Origin: Stutzerimonas stutzeri
GTDB lineage: Bacteria > Pseudomonadota > Gammaproteobacteria > Pseudomonadales > Pseudomonadaceae
Assembly (NCBI GenBank): GCA_002345575.1
Contig: DDVX01000008.1
Span: forward strand, 158,042-222,041
Direction of reading: 5' to 3'
Length of the DNA: 64,000 nucleotides
Below, one piece after another: positions 7,779 through 16,141 of the stretch. Positions within the stretch are counted from its first letter, which is position 1, and the number at the start of each line of letters is the position of its first letter. The translations under genes were made by a program, and so were the position numbers. The notes beneath the pieces are model-generated. The model had not been told where the DNA came from, did no database searches, and saw only the letters and a program-made list of their open reading frames with translations.

Positions 7779-9549
7779 GCTGCGTTTCCCCGAGGGGCTG
7801 GACTGTGCCGTCGCGGAACTCGGCCCATGGCAGGCGGCGTTCGATTCGCCGCTCGGGTGTCAGGGTGAGCGTACCGGAAAGGCCGTCCAGCTGTGTTTCC
7901 GGGAGTGCCAGTAGTTGGTTCAGGCGTGGTGCCAGCAAATAGGCGTCGGCGCCCATTGCGTAGAGCCGCCCGAGGCTGCCGCGCGCTTGCGGCCATTTGC
8001 TTTCGATCTGTTGGCGCAAGGGTAGGTTGGCATCCAGCAGCCAAGGAGTTTCGGTGAAACGAATGCCTTCCAGGTCAAGGTACTGGCTGCGGTTGTCCGT
8101 TGCGGCATGCAGGTGGGAGGTGGCGTATACCGGAAGGTCGCCTGCGTACTGGAAGATCAGGGTGGGTTTGACCTGCTGGGCCTGCTGCGGAGTGGCGGCA
8201 AGAAACAGAAAGTCGACGTCCTGGCGGCGTGTGGGTTGTGCCTGCAGGTTGCTGCTGGAGTTGCCGCCGCTGCGGACCTGCAGCAGATCAGCGATCTGAC
8301 TGGCAAGGGCGACGGGTTCAGCCAATGGTTCTGCGGCTACCACGGTGCCGCCCTGTTCCTGCCATTGACGGCGAAAGGCATCCAGCACGCGATTGCCCCA
8401 TTCGCCACGAGGCGTCAGGGCTACAGCGCGTCGATGGCCGTCGTCCCAGGCGCGGCGTGCCACTTCCCGCGCTTCGTCCTCGGCAGCCAGGCCGAACTGA
8501 AATAATTGTGGCGGCTGCGTTTGGTCTGCATCGCTGTAGTTGAGCGCCAGAGTAGTGATTGGGAGCTGGTCACGGTCGGCGAGCTGTCGCACCAGAGCTT
8601 TGTCCAGTGGACCCACCACCAGTTCCACGCCAGAGGCTGCGGCCTGCTGATAGAAGGTTTCCATGGAAGAGAAGCGAGTGCTGTCGAACAGCTCAATCTT
8701 CAGGTCTTGGTCTGCCTCCAGGTGGGCGGCTAGAAAGCCGTCGCGCAAGGCGCGTGCGACGCTGGCCAGTGGGCCATTCATTGGCAGCAGCAGGGCAACG
8801 TGTGACAGCGGACGATCAGCCAGCTCGCGTAGTGTTACCAGTGCCTCGGGCAGCTGTATTGCAGCAGGGTGGCCGGGGTTCTGCTGCACCCAGCTATCAA
8901 TGGCCTGCTGCTGCTGAGTCAGCGTGGGGGATTGCTTCAGCATGGCTGCCAGCGATAGCCAGCCGGATAGGTCTTGGTCGGCGACAGGCTGTAGCTGGCT
9001 AGTCGGCAGGCCCGATACCAGCGACCAGATCTTCTGGTGGTTCTGCGCCGCGGCGTCACCGCTCAGCAAAGGGGCGACGAATGTCCGCTCGCGGGCCGCT
9101 TCTAACGGTTGGTTGTCGGCTTCGAATGCTTGCGCGCGAGCTAGTTGGCTGCGCAATTGCTGCTCAACTGGCAGCTCTGCGAGGCGTCCGAACGCCGGGT
9201 GTCGCAGGGCCTGCAGGGCGCGCTGTGGGTCGTTGGCGGCGAGTGCCAGCTCAGCGTTCAAAGTACTGGCGAAGATCTGTTGCGCTGGCGGCAGTTGCTC
9301 GATAGCAACCTGCTCCAAGATTGCGCGGGCTTGGTCGAGGTTGCCCTGACGAATGCTCTGGTCGGCCGCGGAAAGGCGCAGAAGTGCGGCCTTGGCCGGG
9401 TCGCTGGCGTCGGCTTCTTTCAACAGCTGCTGAGCCGAAGCCTGGGGCGTGCGAGGCAGTTCGCCGAGAGTGGATTCGGGCGAGCTGGCACAGGCCGAAA
9501 GGATGACTGCGATGCAGATCAAGAGAAGCGGGCGTAAGCGGGCCATCAT
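7765..9549 (-). CDS. lpoA: Penicillin-binding protein activator LpoA
   Basis: The 594-residue outer-membrane lipoprotein has the lipobox LSAC (Cys20), an N-terminal helical TPR-like part and a C-terminal periplasmic-binding-protein-like domain (VALLLPMNGPLA...). In enterobacteria LpoA reaches through the peptidoglycan to activate PBP1a; the PBP1a gene is not in this window. The frame is open to 9903, but the ATG at 9549 has an AGGA site eight bases away and gives the signal peptide MMARLRPLLLICIAVI. It leads the lpoA-yraN pair and is divergent from rsmI. Confidence 0.92.
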   Translation of the reverse strand: MMARLRPLLLICIAVILSACASSPESTLGELPRTPQASAQQLLKEADASDPAKAALLRLSAADQSIRQGNLDQARAILEQVAIEQLPPAQQIFASTLNAELALAANDPQRALQALRHPAFGRLAELPVEQQLRSQLARAQAFEADNQPLEAARERTFVAPLLSGDAAAQNHQKIWSLVSGLPTSQLQPVADQDLSGWLSLAAMLKQSPTLTQQQQAIDSWVQQNPGHPAAIQLPEALVTLRELADRPLSHVALLLPMNGPLASVARALRDGFLAAHLEADQDLKIELFDSTRFSSMETFYQQAAASGVELVVGPLDKALVRQLADRDQLPITTLALNYSDADQTQPPQLFQFGLAAEDEAREVARRAWDDGHRRAVALTPRGEWGNRVLDAFRRQWQEQGGTVVAAEPLAEPVALASQIADLLQVRSGGNSSSNLQAQPTRRQDVDFLFLAATPQQAQQVKPTLIFQYAGDLPVYATSHLHAATDNRSQYLDLEGIRFTETPWLLDANLPLRQQIESKWPQARGSLGRLYAMGADAYLLAPRLNQLLALPETQLDGLSGTLTLTPERRIERRLPWAEFRDGTVQPLGETQLEQH

Positions 9550-9585
9550 GTGGTCATTCCTGGAAGCGCTGGCGAAGAACGCTCG

Positions 9586-9641
9586 ATTGTACCCAAGCCC
9601 CGATGGTGCTGCGATGTTCTGGGCGTTAATAGCGTTACAAT
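9586..9641. promoter_or_regulatory. Divergent -10 elements for lpoA and rsmI
   Basis: Two TACAAT hexamers face away from each other: one on the minus strand (9586-9591) about 37 bases before lpoA, one on the plus strand (9636-9641) 30 bases before rsmI. The -35 regions are weak on both sides. Confidence 0.4.
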
Positions 9642-9670
9642 GCTCGTTTTCGAGACCTGAGGTACGCTCT

Positions 9671-10534
9671 GTGACTGCATCAGATGCCGTGAATTCCAGC
9701 GCAGGCGTGCTCTTTGTAGTTGCCACGCCGATTGGGAACCTCGAGGACATCAGTACGCGGGCACTGCGAGTGCTGCGCGAGGTGAGCTTGATAGCTGCGG
9801 AAGATACCCGGCACTCGGCGCGGCTCATGCAGCACTTTGGCATTGCCACGCCACTGGCGGCATGCCACGAGCACAATGAACGGGACGAGGGCGGTCGCTT
9901 CATCGGGCGGCTGCTGGCTGGTGAAGATGTAGCCCTTATTTCGGATGCCGGGACGCCGCTGATTTCCGATCCTGGCTACCATCTGGTCAGGCAGGCGCGG
10001 GCGGCGGGCGTGCGCGTCGTGCCAGTACCTGGAGCTTGCGCCTTGGTCGCAGCGCTTTCAGCGGCAGGGCTGCCTTCAGATCGATTTATTTTTGAAGGGT
10101 TTCTGCCTGCAAAGCAGGCGGCGCGTCGTGCACGGCTGGAGCATCTGCGTGAAGAGCCGCGAACCCTGATCTTTTACGAGGCGCCGCATCGCATCCTCGA
10201 GTGTCTGCAGGATCTGGAGGCGGTCTTTGGTGACGACCGACCGGCGCTGCTGGGGCGCGAGCTGACCAAGACCTTCGAAACGCTTAAGGATTTGCCGCTG
10301 GCGGAGCTGCGTGCTTGGGTCGAGGCTGACAGCAATCAGCGGCGCGGTGAGTGCGTGCTTGTGGTCGGTGGCTGGCAGGCGCCTGAGGATGACGCGGTGA
10401 GCAGCGAGGCACTGCGTGTACTAGATCTGCTGTTGGCGGAGGTCCCGCTCAAGCGTGCTGCAGCCATGGCGGCGGAAATCACGGGCGTGCGTAAAAACCT
10501 TCTTTATCAAGTAGCGCTGACGCGCCAGGGCTGA
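9671..10534 (+). CDS. rsmI: 16S rRNA 2'-O-methyltransferase RsmI
   Basis: The 287-residue protein methylates the ribose of C1402 in 16S rRNA, next to the P site; RsmH, encoded nearby, modifies the same base. Tetrapyrrole-methylase-fold motifs are present: ATPIGNLEDIS (18-28), AAEDTRHS (42-49) and SDAGTPLISDPG. The frame is open from 9449, but GTG at 9671 gives the family N-terminus and lies just after a promoter-like TACAAT. It diverges from lpoA, the classical arrangement. Confidence 0.93.
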   Translation: MTASDAVNSSAGVLFVVATPIGNLEDISTRALRVLREVSLIAAEDTRHSARLMQHFGIATPLAACHEHNERDEGGRFIGRLLAGEDVALISDAGTPLISDPGYHLVRQARAAGVRVVPVPGACALVAALSAAGLPSDRFIFEGFLPAKQAARRARLEHLREEPRTLIFYEAPHRILECLQDLEAVFGDDRPALLGRELTKTFETLKDLPLAELRAWVEADSNQRRGECVLVVGGWQAPEDDAVSSEALRVLDLLLAEVPLKRAAAMAAEITGVRKNLLYQVALTRQG

Positions 10535-10615
10535 GTGAGGCCGCGCTTGTAGGAATGCGCGTGCTTTGCACAAAGCTTGTGGCTTGCTGCGTGCTGCTTT
10601 GTTACCCTGGCGGCC

Positions 10616-10975
10616 GGAGAGTCGATTGGACAGTCGCTGTCTCCTTTTGTTCCGCAAAAGGGGAGGGAGGAAAGTCCGGGCTCCATAGGGCGAAGTGCCA
10701 GGTAACGCCTGGGAGGCGCGAGCCTACGGAAAGTGCCACAGAAAATAACCGCCTAAGCGTTTCGGCGCCGGTAAGGGTGAAAAGGTGCGGTAAGAGCGCA
10801 CCGCACGGCTGGTAACAGTCCGTGGCTAGGTAAACCCCACTTGGAGCAAGACCAAATAGGGATCCATAGGCGTGGCCCGCGCTGGATCCGGGTAGGTTGC
10901 TAGAGGCAGTCAGTGATGGCTGTCGTAGAGGAATGACTGTCCTCGACAGAACCCGGCTTACAGATCGACTCTCCG
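10616..10975 (+). ncRNA. rnpB: RNase P RNA (type A)
   Basis: The catalytic RNA that matures tRNA 5' ends. The ends pair as helix P1 (GGAGAGTCGAT at 10616 with ATCGACTCTCC ending 10974). The conserved core elements GAGGAAAGTCCGGGCTCC, ACAGAAAATAACCGCC, GGTAAGGGTGAAAAGG, GGTAAACCCCACTTGGAGC and GAGGAATGACTGTCC...GACAGAACCCGGCTTA all occur in order. Length and position between rsmI and mraZ match Pseudomonas rnpB. Small ORFs read across this region on both strands are spurious. Confidence 0.97.
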
Positions 10976-11163
10976 ACTCACTTCCAGAAATCTCCCGCAT
11001 CTAGTCCAAAATAGTATTTCTCTTAAGAAGATACTTTAACTTTGCAGTGCAGGTTTTTGATCTGTATGGCTAAGTCGTTTTTTACTCGCCTGCTTTTTGG
11101 CGCCCTCCGCGTGTCTGCCCCCTAAATTCCTGCCACATAAGGGTTTTTACCCTACGACTCGCC

Positions 11164-11193
11164 TTGACGGTGGGGCTGCTGCATTTCTATAGT
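11164..11193 (+). promoter_or_regulatory. Promoter of the dcw cluster (Pmra)
   Basis: TTGACG (11164-11169), an 18-base spacer and TATAGT (11188-11193) form a strong sigma-70 promoter. The predicted start, near 11200, is at the first MraZ box, so a bound repressor would block initiation. Confidence 0.75.
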
Positions 11194-11199
11194 GCGCAC

Positions 11200-11225
11200 A
11201 AGTGGTAAGAAGTGGATCGAAGTGG
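11200..11225 (+). promoter_or_regulatory. MraZ operator: three direct repeats
   Basis: AAGTGG occurs at 11200, 11210 and 11220, a strict 10-base period that puts all copies on one DNA face. MraZ is known to bind tandem G-rich direct repeats upstream of its own gene and repress the dcw cluster. A degraded fourth copy (TTATGG, 11230) may extend the array. Confidence 0.8.
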
Positions 11226-11267
11226 GTATTTATGGGCATGGATAGCTAATTTCAGGGGAAGGCAGCC

Positions 11268-11723
11268 GTGTTTCGCGGAGCAAACGCAATCAGTCTTGAT
11301 GCCAAGGGGCGGCTAGCCATGCCCAGCCGGTATCGCGACGAGCTCGTTTCGCGCTGTGATGGTCAGCTGATTGTCACCATCGATGCTGTCGATTCCTGCC
11401 TATGTATCTATCCCCTTCCCGAGTGGGAGCTAATCGAAACCAAGTTACGCGAGCTGCCGTCCTTGCACGAAGAGAGCCGTCGCCTCCAGCGCTTGCTGAT
11501 CGGCAATGCGGTGGATCTGGAGATGGACGGCAATGGTCGTGTGCTGGTGCCGCCGCGTCTGCGTGAGCATGCGCGGTTGGATAAGCGGGCCATGCTGGTC
11601 GGCCAGCTGAACAAGTTCAGTTTGTGGAACGAAGACGAGTGGAACGCGCAGGCCGATGCAGACCTGGCGGCCATCAAACAACCCGGTGCCTTGCCGGAAG
11701 CATTGCGTGAGCTAATCCTTTGA
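11268..11723 (+). CDS. mraZ: Transcriptional regulator MraZ
   Basis: The 151-residue protein contains two AbrB/SpoVT-type DNA-binding repeats, each with the family signature (LDAKGRLAMPSRYR near 10-23; MDGNGRVLVPPRLR near 85-98). It forms rings that bind the direct repeats at 11200-11225 and represses the dcw cluster. Translation starts at GTG 11268 after a GGGGAAGG site. The stop overlaps the TTG start of rsmH. Confidence 0.95.
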   Translation: MFRGANAISLDAKGRLAMPSRYRDELVSRCDGQLIVTIDAVDSCLCIYPLPEWELIETKLRELPSLHEESRRLQRLLIGNAVDLEMDGNGRVLVPPRLREHARLDKRAMLVGQLNKFSLWNEDEWNAQADADLAAIKQPGALPEALRELIL

Positions 11724-12667
11724 GCCAGACCAGCAGCTATAAGCATGTGACCGTGTTGCTCGACGAGGCCGTCGCGGCTCTCGCCGTGCGCGCGGATGGC
11801 CGCTATCTGGATGGCACTTTCGGGCGGGGCGGGCATAGCCGGCTGCTCTTGCAGCAGCTTGGCTCCGGTGGCCAATTGCTAGGGTTCGACAAGGACCCGC
11901 TAGCAATAGCTACGGGTCAAGCACTGGCGGCCGATGATGGCCGCTTTGTCGTTGTGCAAAGAAGTTTTGCCGAGCTGGGTGAGGAGGTCGCGCAGCGTGG
12001 CTGGACCGGCACTCTCGACGGCATTCTGCTGGATCTTGGGGTGTCCTCGCCGCAGCTTGATGATCCAGAGCGAGGCTTCAGTTTTCTGAATGACGGCCCT
12101 CTGGACATGCGTATGAATCCTGATCAGGGCGTCAGCGCCGCTGAGTGGATCGCCAGTGCGCCCGAGGAGGAAATCGCCCGCGTTTTCAAAGACTATGGTG
12201 AAGAACGCTTCGCCCGGCGCATGGCCCGAGCCGTGGTGCAGCGTCGGCAGGAAAAGCCCTTCGAACGCACAGCCGATCTGGCGCAGGTGCTGACCGTCGC
12301 CAATCCCGCTTGGGAGAAAGGCAAGAACCCCGCAACCCGTGCTTTCCAGGGCCTGCGCATCTACATCAATAATGAGCTGGGCGATCTGGAGCGTGGTCTC
12401 GAGGCCGCCCTCGAAGCGCTTGCTGTAGGTGGCCGGCTGGTAGTAATCAGCTTCCACTCGCTGGAAGATCGCATCGTAAAGCAGTTCATGCGTCGTCACG
12501 CCAAGGGTGAGGCAGATACCCTGCCGCGCGATCTGCCGATCATTCCGGAAAAATTCATCCCGCGTCTGAAACTGTTCGGCAAGCCGCAGTACGCCTCTGC
12601 TGAAGAAGTCAGGGCCAACCCTCGTTCGCGCAGTGCGGTGATGCGCGTTGCGGAGAAATTGCGATGA
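11720..12667 (+). CDS. rsmH: 16S rRNA m4C1402 methyltransferase RsmH
   Basis: The 315-residue SAM-dependent enzyme N4-methylates C1402 of 16S rRNA. Visible motifs are HVTVLLDEAV at the N-terminus, the SAM-binding GTFGRGGHS, and ISFHSLEDRIVK. The apparent start is TTG at 11720, overlapping the mraZ stop by two bases; the product then begins MSQTSSYKH, as expected. ftsL overlaps the 3' end. Confidence 0.95.
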   Translation: MSQTSSYKHVTVLLDEAVAALAVRADGRYLDGTFGRGGHSRLLLQQLGSGGQLLGFDKDPLAIATGQALAADDGRFVVVQRSFAELGEEVAQRGWTGTLDGILLDLGVSSPQLDDPERGFSFLNDGPLDMRMNPDQGVSAAEWIASAPEEEIARVFKDYGEERFARRMARAVVQRRQEKPFERTADLAQVLTVANPAWEKGKNPATRAFQGLRIYINNELGDLERGLEAALEALAVGGRLVVISFHSLEDRIVKQFMRRHAKGEADTLPRDLPIIPEKFIPRLKLFGKPQYASAEEVRANPRSRSAVMRVAEKLR

Positions 12668-12954
12668 GCCGCCTGGCGCGGGCGATGCCCGGCGGCAGCA
12701 TGACGCTGCTGGTGCTGTTCGTTGCCGTGCTGGTTTCGGCCATTTCGGTCGCCTACAGCGCGCACTGGAATCGGCAGTTACTCAATGATCTGTACGCCGA
12801 GCTCAGCGTGCGCGACAAGGCGCAGGCCGAATGGGGTCGACTGATCCTGGAACAAAGCACTTGGACGGCCCATAGCCGTATCGAAACGCTGGCCAGCGAA
12901 CAGCTGAAAATGCATGTTCCGGAAGCAGCTGACGTCAGGCTGGTGTCTCAGTGA
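12664..12954 (+). CDS. ftsL: Cell division protein FtsL
   Basis: The 96-residue bitopic protein has a short cytoplasmic tail, one membrane segment (about 13-35) and a periplasmic coiled-coil region, the FtsL pattern. With FtsB and FtsQ it activates septal FtsW-FtsI. Sequence is weakly conserved, so position between rsmH and ftsI is part of the evidence. It overlaps both neighbours by four bases. Confidence 0.92.
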   Translation: MSRLARAMPGGSMTLLVLFVAVLVSAISVAYSAHWNRQLLNDLYAELSVRDKAQAEWGRLILEQSTWTAHSRIETLASEQLKMHVPEAADVRLVSQ

Positions 12955-14678
12955 GGCTTCAGGGCGCGCTCTATCCCTGGCGTTTTCGTATCGTCCTGGC
13001 GTTGCTCGCGCTGATGGTGGGCGTCATCGCCTGGCGTATCGTCGATCTGCAGGTGCGCGACCAAGCCTTTCTCAAGGGGCAAGGCGACGCCCGCAGCGTG
13101 CGGCATATTCCGATTCCTGCCCATCGCGGCCTGATCACCGACCGTCATGGCGAGCCGCTGGCCGTCAGTACACCAGTGACCACGCTGTGGGGTAATCCAC
13201 GCGAGCTGCAGGATGCTCAGGGACGTTGGGGTGAACTCGCCAGCGCGCTTGGCCAAGATGCTGGAGTGCTAAAAAAACGTCTCCAGGAGCAGGCCGGGCG
13301 TGAGTTTATCTACCTGGTGCGCGGCCTGACGCCCGAACAGGGTCAGCGGGTGCTGGACCTGAATATTCCCGGTGTCTATGCCCAGGAAGAGTTTCGCCGT
13401 TTCTACCCGGCCGGCGAAGTCGCCGCTCATGTGGTCGGCTTTACCGATATTGATGATCGCGGTCGCGAGGGCATGGAGCTGGCTTATGAAGACTGGCTGG
13501 CTGGCGTGCCCGGCAAGCGTCAGGTCCTCAAGGATCGGCGCGGCCGGCTGATCAAGGATGTGCAGGTGGTTCAGAACGCCAAGGCCGGCAAGGCACTGGC
13601 GTTGTCGATAGACCTGCGCCTGCAGTATCTGGCGCACAGTGAGCTGCGTAACGTGGTGCAGCAATACGGCGCCAAGGCAGCAAGCTTGGTGATGGTCGAT
13701 GTGCACACCGGTGAAGTGCTCGCCATGGCCAACCAGCCTACCTACAACCCCAACAACCGCCGCAATCTACAGCCGGCAGCCATGCGCAACCGGGCGCTGA
13801 TCGACGTGTTCGAGCCGGGTTCGACAGTCAAGCCGTTCAGCATTGCCGCGGCGCTCGGTACCGGTAAGTACAAGCCGGAAACCGTGATCAATACGCTGCC
13901 GGGCTGGATGCGTATCGGCCGCTATACCATTCGCGACGTGTCGCGTGGCGGCATGCTCGACCTAACAGGCATCTTGATGAAGTCCAGCAACGTTGGCATC
14001 AGCAAGATCGCTCTGGATATCGGGGCCGAGCCTGTGTATGCCGTGATGCAGCAGGCAGGTTTCGGCCAGTCTACCGGCCTCGGCTTTCCCGGCGAGCGCG
14101 TTGGCAATCTGCCTAATCATCGCAAGTGGCGCGACGCCGAAACCGCATCGCTGGCCTATGGCTATGGCTTGTCGGTGACGGCCGTTCAGTTGGCCCATGC
14201 CTACGCCATGCTCGGCAATGAAGGCAGCAATGTGCCGCTGTCATTGCTGCGCCTGGACCAGCCGCAAGTCGGGGTCCAGGTCATCGACAAAGATATTTCC
14301 AACAAGGTGCTGAAAATGCTGCAGGCGGTGGTCGAGGAAGATGGCGGCGGTGGTTCACGTGCCAGGGTTCCGGGCTATCACGTCGGCGGTAAAAGCGGTA
14401 CGGCGAAGAAAGTTTCAGGAACCGGTGGTTACACCAAAGACGCCTATAGGGCGTTTTTCGCGGGTGTGGCGCCTGTGTCCAATCCACGTATCGCGGTGGT
14501 GGTCGTGGTCGATGAGCCTAGTGAGGGCGGTTATTACGGCGGTCTCGTCGCCGCACCGGTATTTGGCAAGGTCGCAGCCCGTGCATTGCGTCTGATGAAT
14601 ATCACCCCAGACAACCTGCCGACCGCGGCGGAGATCCAGACCGCCGAAGCAGCTAAAGGCAAGGGAGGGCGAATCTGA
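12951..14678 (+). CDS. ftsI: Septal peptidoglycan transpeptidase FtsI (PBP3)
   Basis: The 575-residue class B penicillin-binding protein cross-links septal peptidoglycan. It has a single N-terminal membrane anchor (about 13-33), a pedestal domain and the transpeptidase motifs STVK (catalytic Ser291), SSN (345-347) and KSGT (481-484). It is the main target of aztreonam and several cephalosporins in pseudomonads. GTG start at 12951 overlaps ftsL; the stop overlaps murE. Confidence 0.97.
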   Translation: MRLQGALYPWRFRIVLALLALMVGVIAWRIVDLQVRDQAFLKGQGDARSVRHIPIPAHRGLITDRHGEPLAVSTPVTTLWGNPRELQDAQGRWGELASALGQDAGVLKKRLQEQAGREFIYLVRGLTPEQGQRVLDLNIPGVYAQEEFRRFYPAGEVAAHVVGFTDIDDRGREGMELAYEDWLAGVPGKRQVLKDRRGRLIKDVQVVQNAKAGKALALSIDLRLQYLAHSELRNVVQQYGAKAASLVMVDVHTGEVLAMANQPTYNPNNRRNLQPAAMRNRALIDVFEPGSTVKPFSIAAALGTGKYKPETVINTLPGWMRIGRYTIRDVSRGGMLDLTGILMKSSNVGISKIALDIGAEPVYAVMQQAGFGQSTGLGFPGERVGNLPNHRKWRDAETASLAYGYGLSVTAVQLAHAYAMLGNEGSNVPLSLLRLDQPQVGVQVIDKDISNKVLKMLQAVVEEDGGGGSRARVPGYHVGGKSGTAKKVSGTGGYTKDAYRAFFAGVAPVSNPRIAVVVVVDEPSEGGYYGGLVAAPVFGKVAARALRLMNITPDNLPTAAEIQTAEAAKGKGGRI

Positions 14679-16141
14679 TGCCGATGCCGTTAAACCAGTT
14701 GTTGCCACAGGCCGATAGCGCCACATTGATTCGTGAACTGACTCTGGACAGCCGCAAGGTGCGCCCGGGCGATCTGTTCTTGGCCGTGCCCGGCTTGCAG
14801 CAGGATGGCCGTGAGCACATCGCCGATGCGATTTCCCGAGGCGCGGCGGCGGTGGCCTTCGAGGCCGAAGGCGCGCAGCCGTTGACTACCGCCGCTGCCG
14901 AACTGGTACCGGTGCGTAATCTTGCCGAACAACTGTCTGCGATTGCAGGACGGTTCTATGGTGAGCCCAGTCGCGGGCTGCATTTGGTCGGCGTGACCGG
15001 GACCAACGGCAAGACCAGCGTCAGTCACCTGATTGCCCAAGCGCTCGATCGTTTCGGCGAGCGCAGCGGCATCATCGGCACCCTGGGCACAGGTTTTCAT
15101 GGCGAACTGGAATTGGGTCGCCACACCACGCCGGACGCCATCGGCGTGCAGGCCAACCTGGCCAATCTGCGTGCGCAGGGCGCGCGGGCCGTCACAATGG
15201 AAGTGTCGTCCCACGGACTGGCGCAGGGGCGAGTCACGGCGCTGGCATTCGATGTTGCCGTATTCACCAATCTTTCGCGCGATCACCTCGACTACCACGG
15301 CTCGATGGAAGCTTATGGCGAGGTCAAGGCCGGGCTGTTTAAGTGGCCGAGTTTGAGTTGCCGGGTGATCAACCTGGATGACGCATTTGGTCGCGCGCTG
15401 GCAGCGAAAAAAGGCAAATCACGCCTGATTACCTACAGCCTCGAAAATCCCGAGGCCTATCTTTATTGCCCCGAGGCGCAGCTGGACGACGATGGCATCC
15501 GCGCGCGGATCGTTACGCCCCAGGGCGAGCGCTCGCTACGCAGCCCGCTGCTCGGTCGCTTCAATCTCAGCAATATCCTGGCGGCGATCGGCGCACTGCT
15601 GGGGATGAACTATCCGCTGGATGAGATTCTTGCAGTGCTGCCCAAGCTCGAAGGGCCGGCTGGTCGTATGCAGCGGCTGGGCGGCGGCGACAAGCCGCTG
15701 GTGGTAGTCGATTACGCACATACCCCCGATGCCTTGGAGAAGGTCCTCGATGCGCTGCGTGCGCATACGCGTGGCCAGCTGCTGTGCCTGTTCGGCTGCG
15801 GCGGTGAGCGTGACCGCGGCAAGCGAGCGTTAATGGCCGAAGTGGCCGAGCGCCTGGCCGACCAGGTGCTGGTGACCGACGACAACCCGCGCAATGAAGA
15901 CCCGCAGCAGATTCTTGATGAGATTCGCACCGGCTTCGCCGCACCGGAAAAAGTGATCTTCAAGCCGGGCCGCGCCGAGGCCATTGCCAGCTGCATCGCC
16001 GGCAGTGGCTTGGACGACGTGGTGCTGCTAGCCGGCAAAGGCCACGAGAATTATCAGGAGATCAAGGGCGAACGCCTGCCTTTCTCAGACCTGGAGCAGG
16101 CCGAACAGGCCCTGGCTGTCTGGGAGAATGCTCATGCTTGA
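14678..16141 (+). CDS. murE: UDP-MurNAc-tripeptide synthetase (meso-DAP adding)
   Basis: The 487-residue Mur ligase adds the third stem-peptide residue. The ATP-binding loop TGTNGKT lies at 107-113. The DNPR motif at 402-405 is the known signature for meso-diaminopimelate rather than lysine, as expected for a Gram-negative cell. One-base overlap with ftsI and eight-base overlap with murF. Confidence 0.96.
   Translation: MPMPLNQLLPQADSATLIRELTLDSRKVRPGDLFLAVPGLQQDGREHIADAISRGAAAVAFEAEGAQPLTTAAAELVPVRNLAEQLSAIAGRFYGEPSRGLHLVGVTGTNGKTSVSHLIAQALDRFGERSGIIGTLGTGFHGELELGRHTTPDAIGVQANLANLRAQGARAVTMEVSSHGLAQGRVTALAFDVAVFTNLSRDHLDYHGSMEAYGEVKAGLFKWPSLSCRVINLDDAFGRALAAKKGKSRLITYSLENPEAYLYCPEAQLDDDGIRARIVTPQGERSLRSPLLGRFNLSNILAAIGALLGMNYPLDEILAVLPKLEGPAGRMQRLGGGDKPLVVVDYAHTPDALEKVLDALRAHTRGQLLCLFGCGGERDRGKRALMAEVAERLADQVLVTDDNPRNEDPQQILDEIRTGFAAPEKVIFKPGRAEAIASCIAGSGLDDVVLLAGKGHENYQEIKGERLPFSDLEQAEQALAVWENAHA

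Noticed and set aside
10555..11000. ORFs on both strands across the RNase P RNA
   Set aside because: The region matches rnpB helix by helix; the ORFs are chance open frames.
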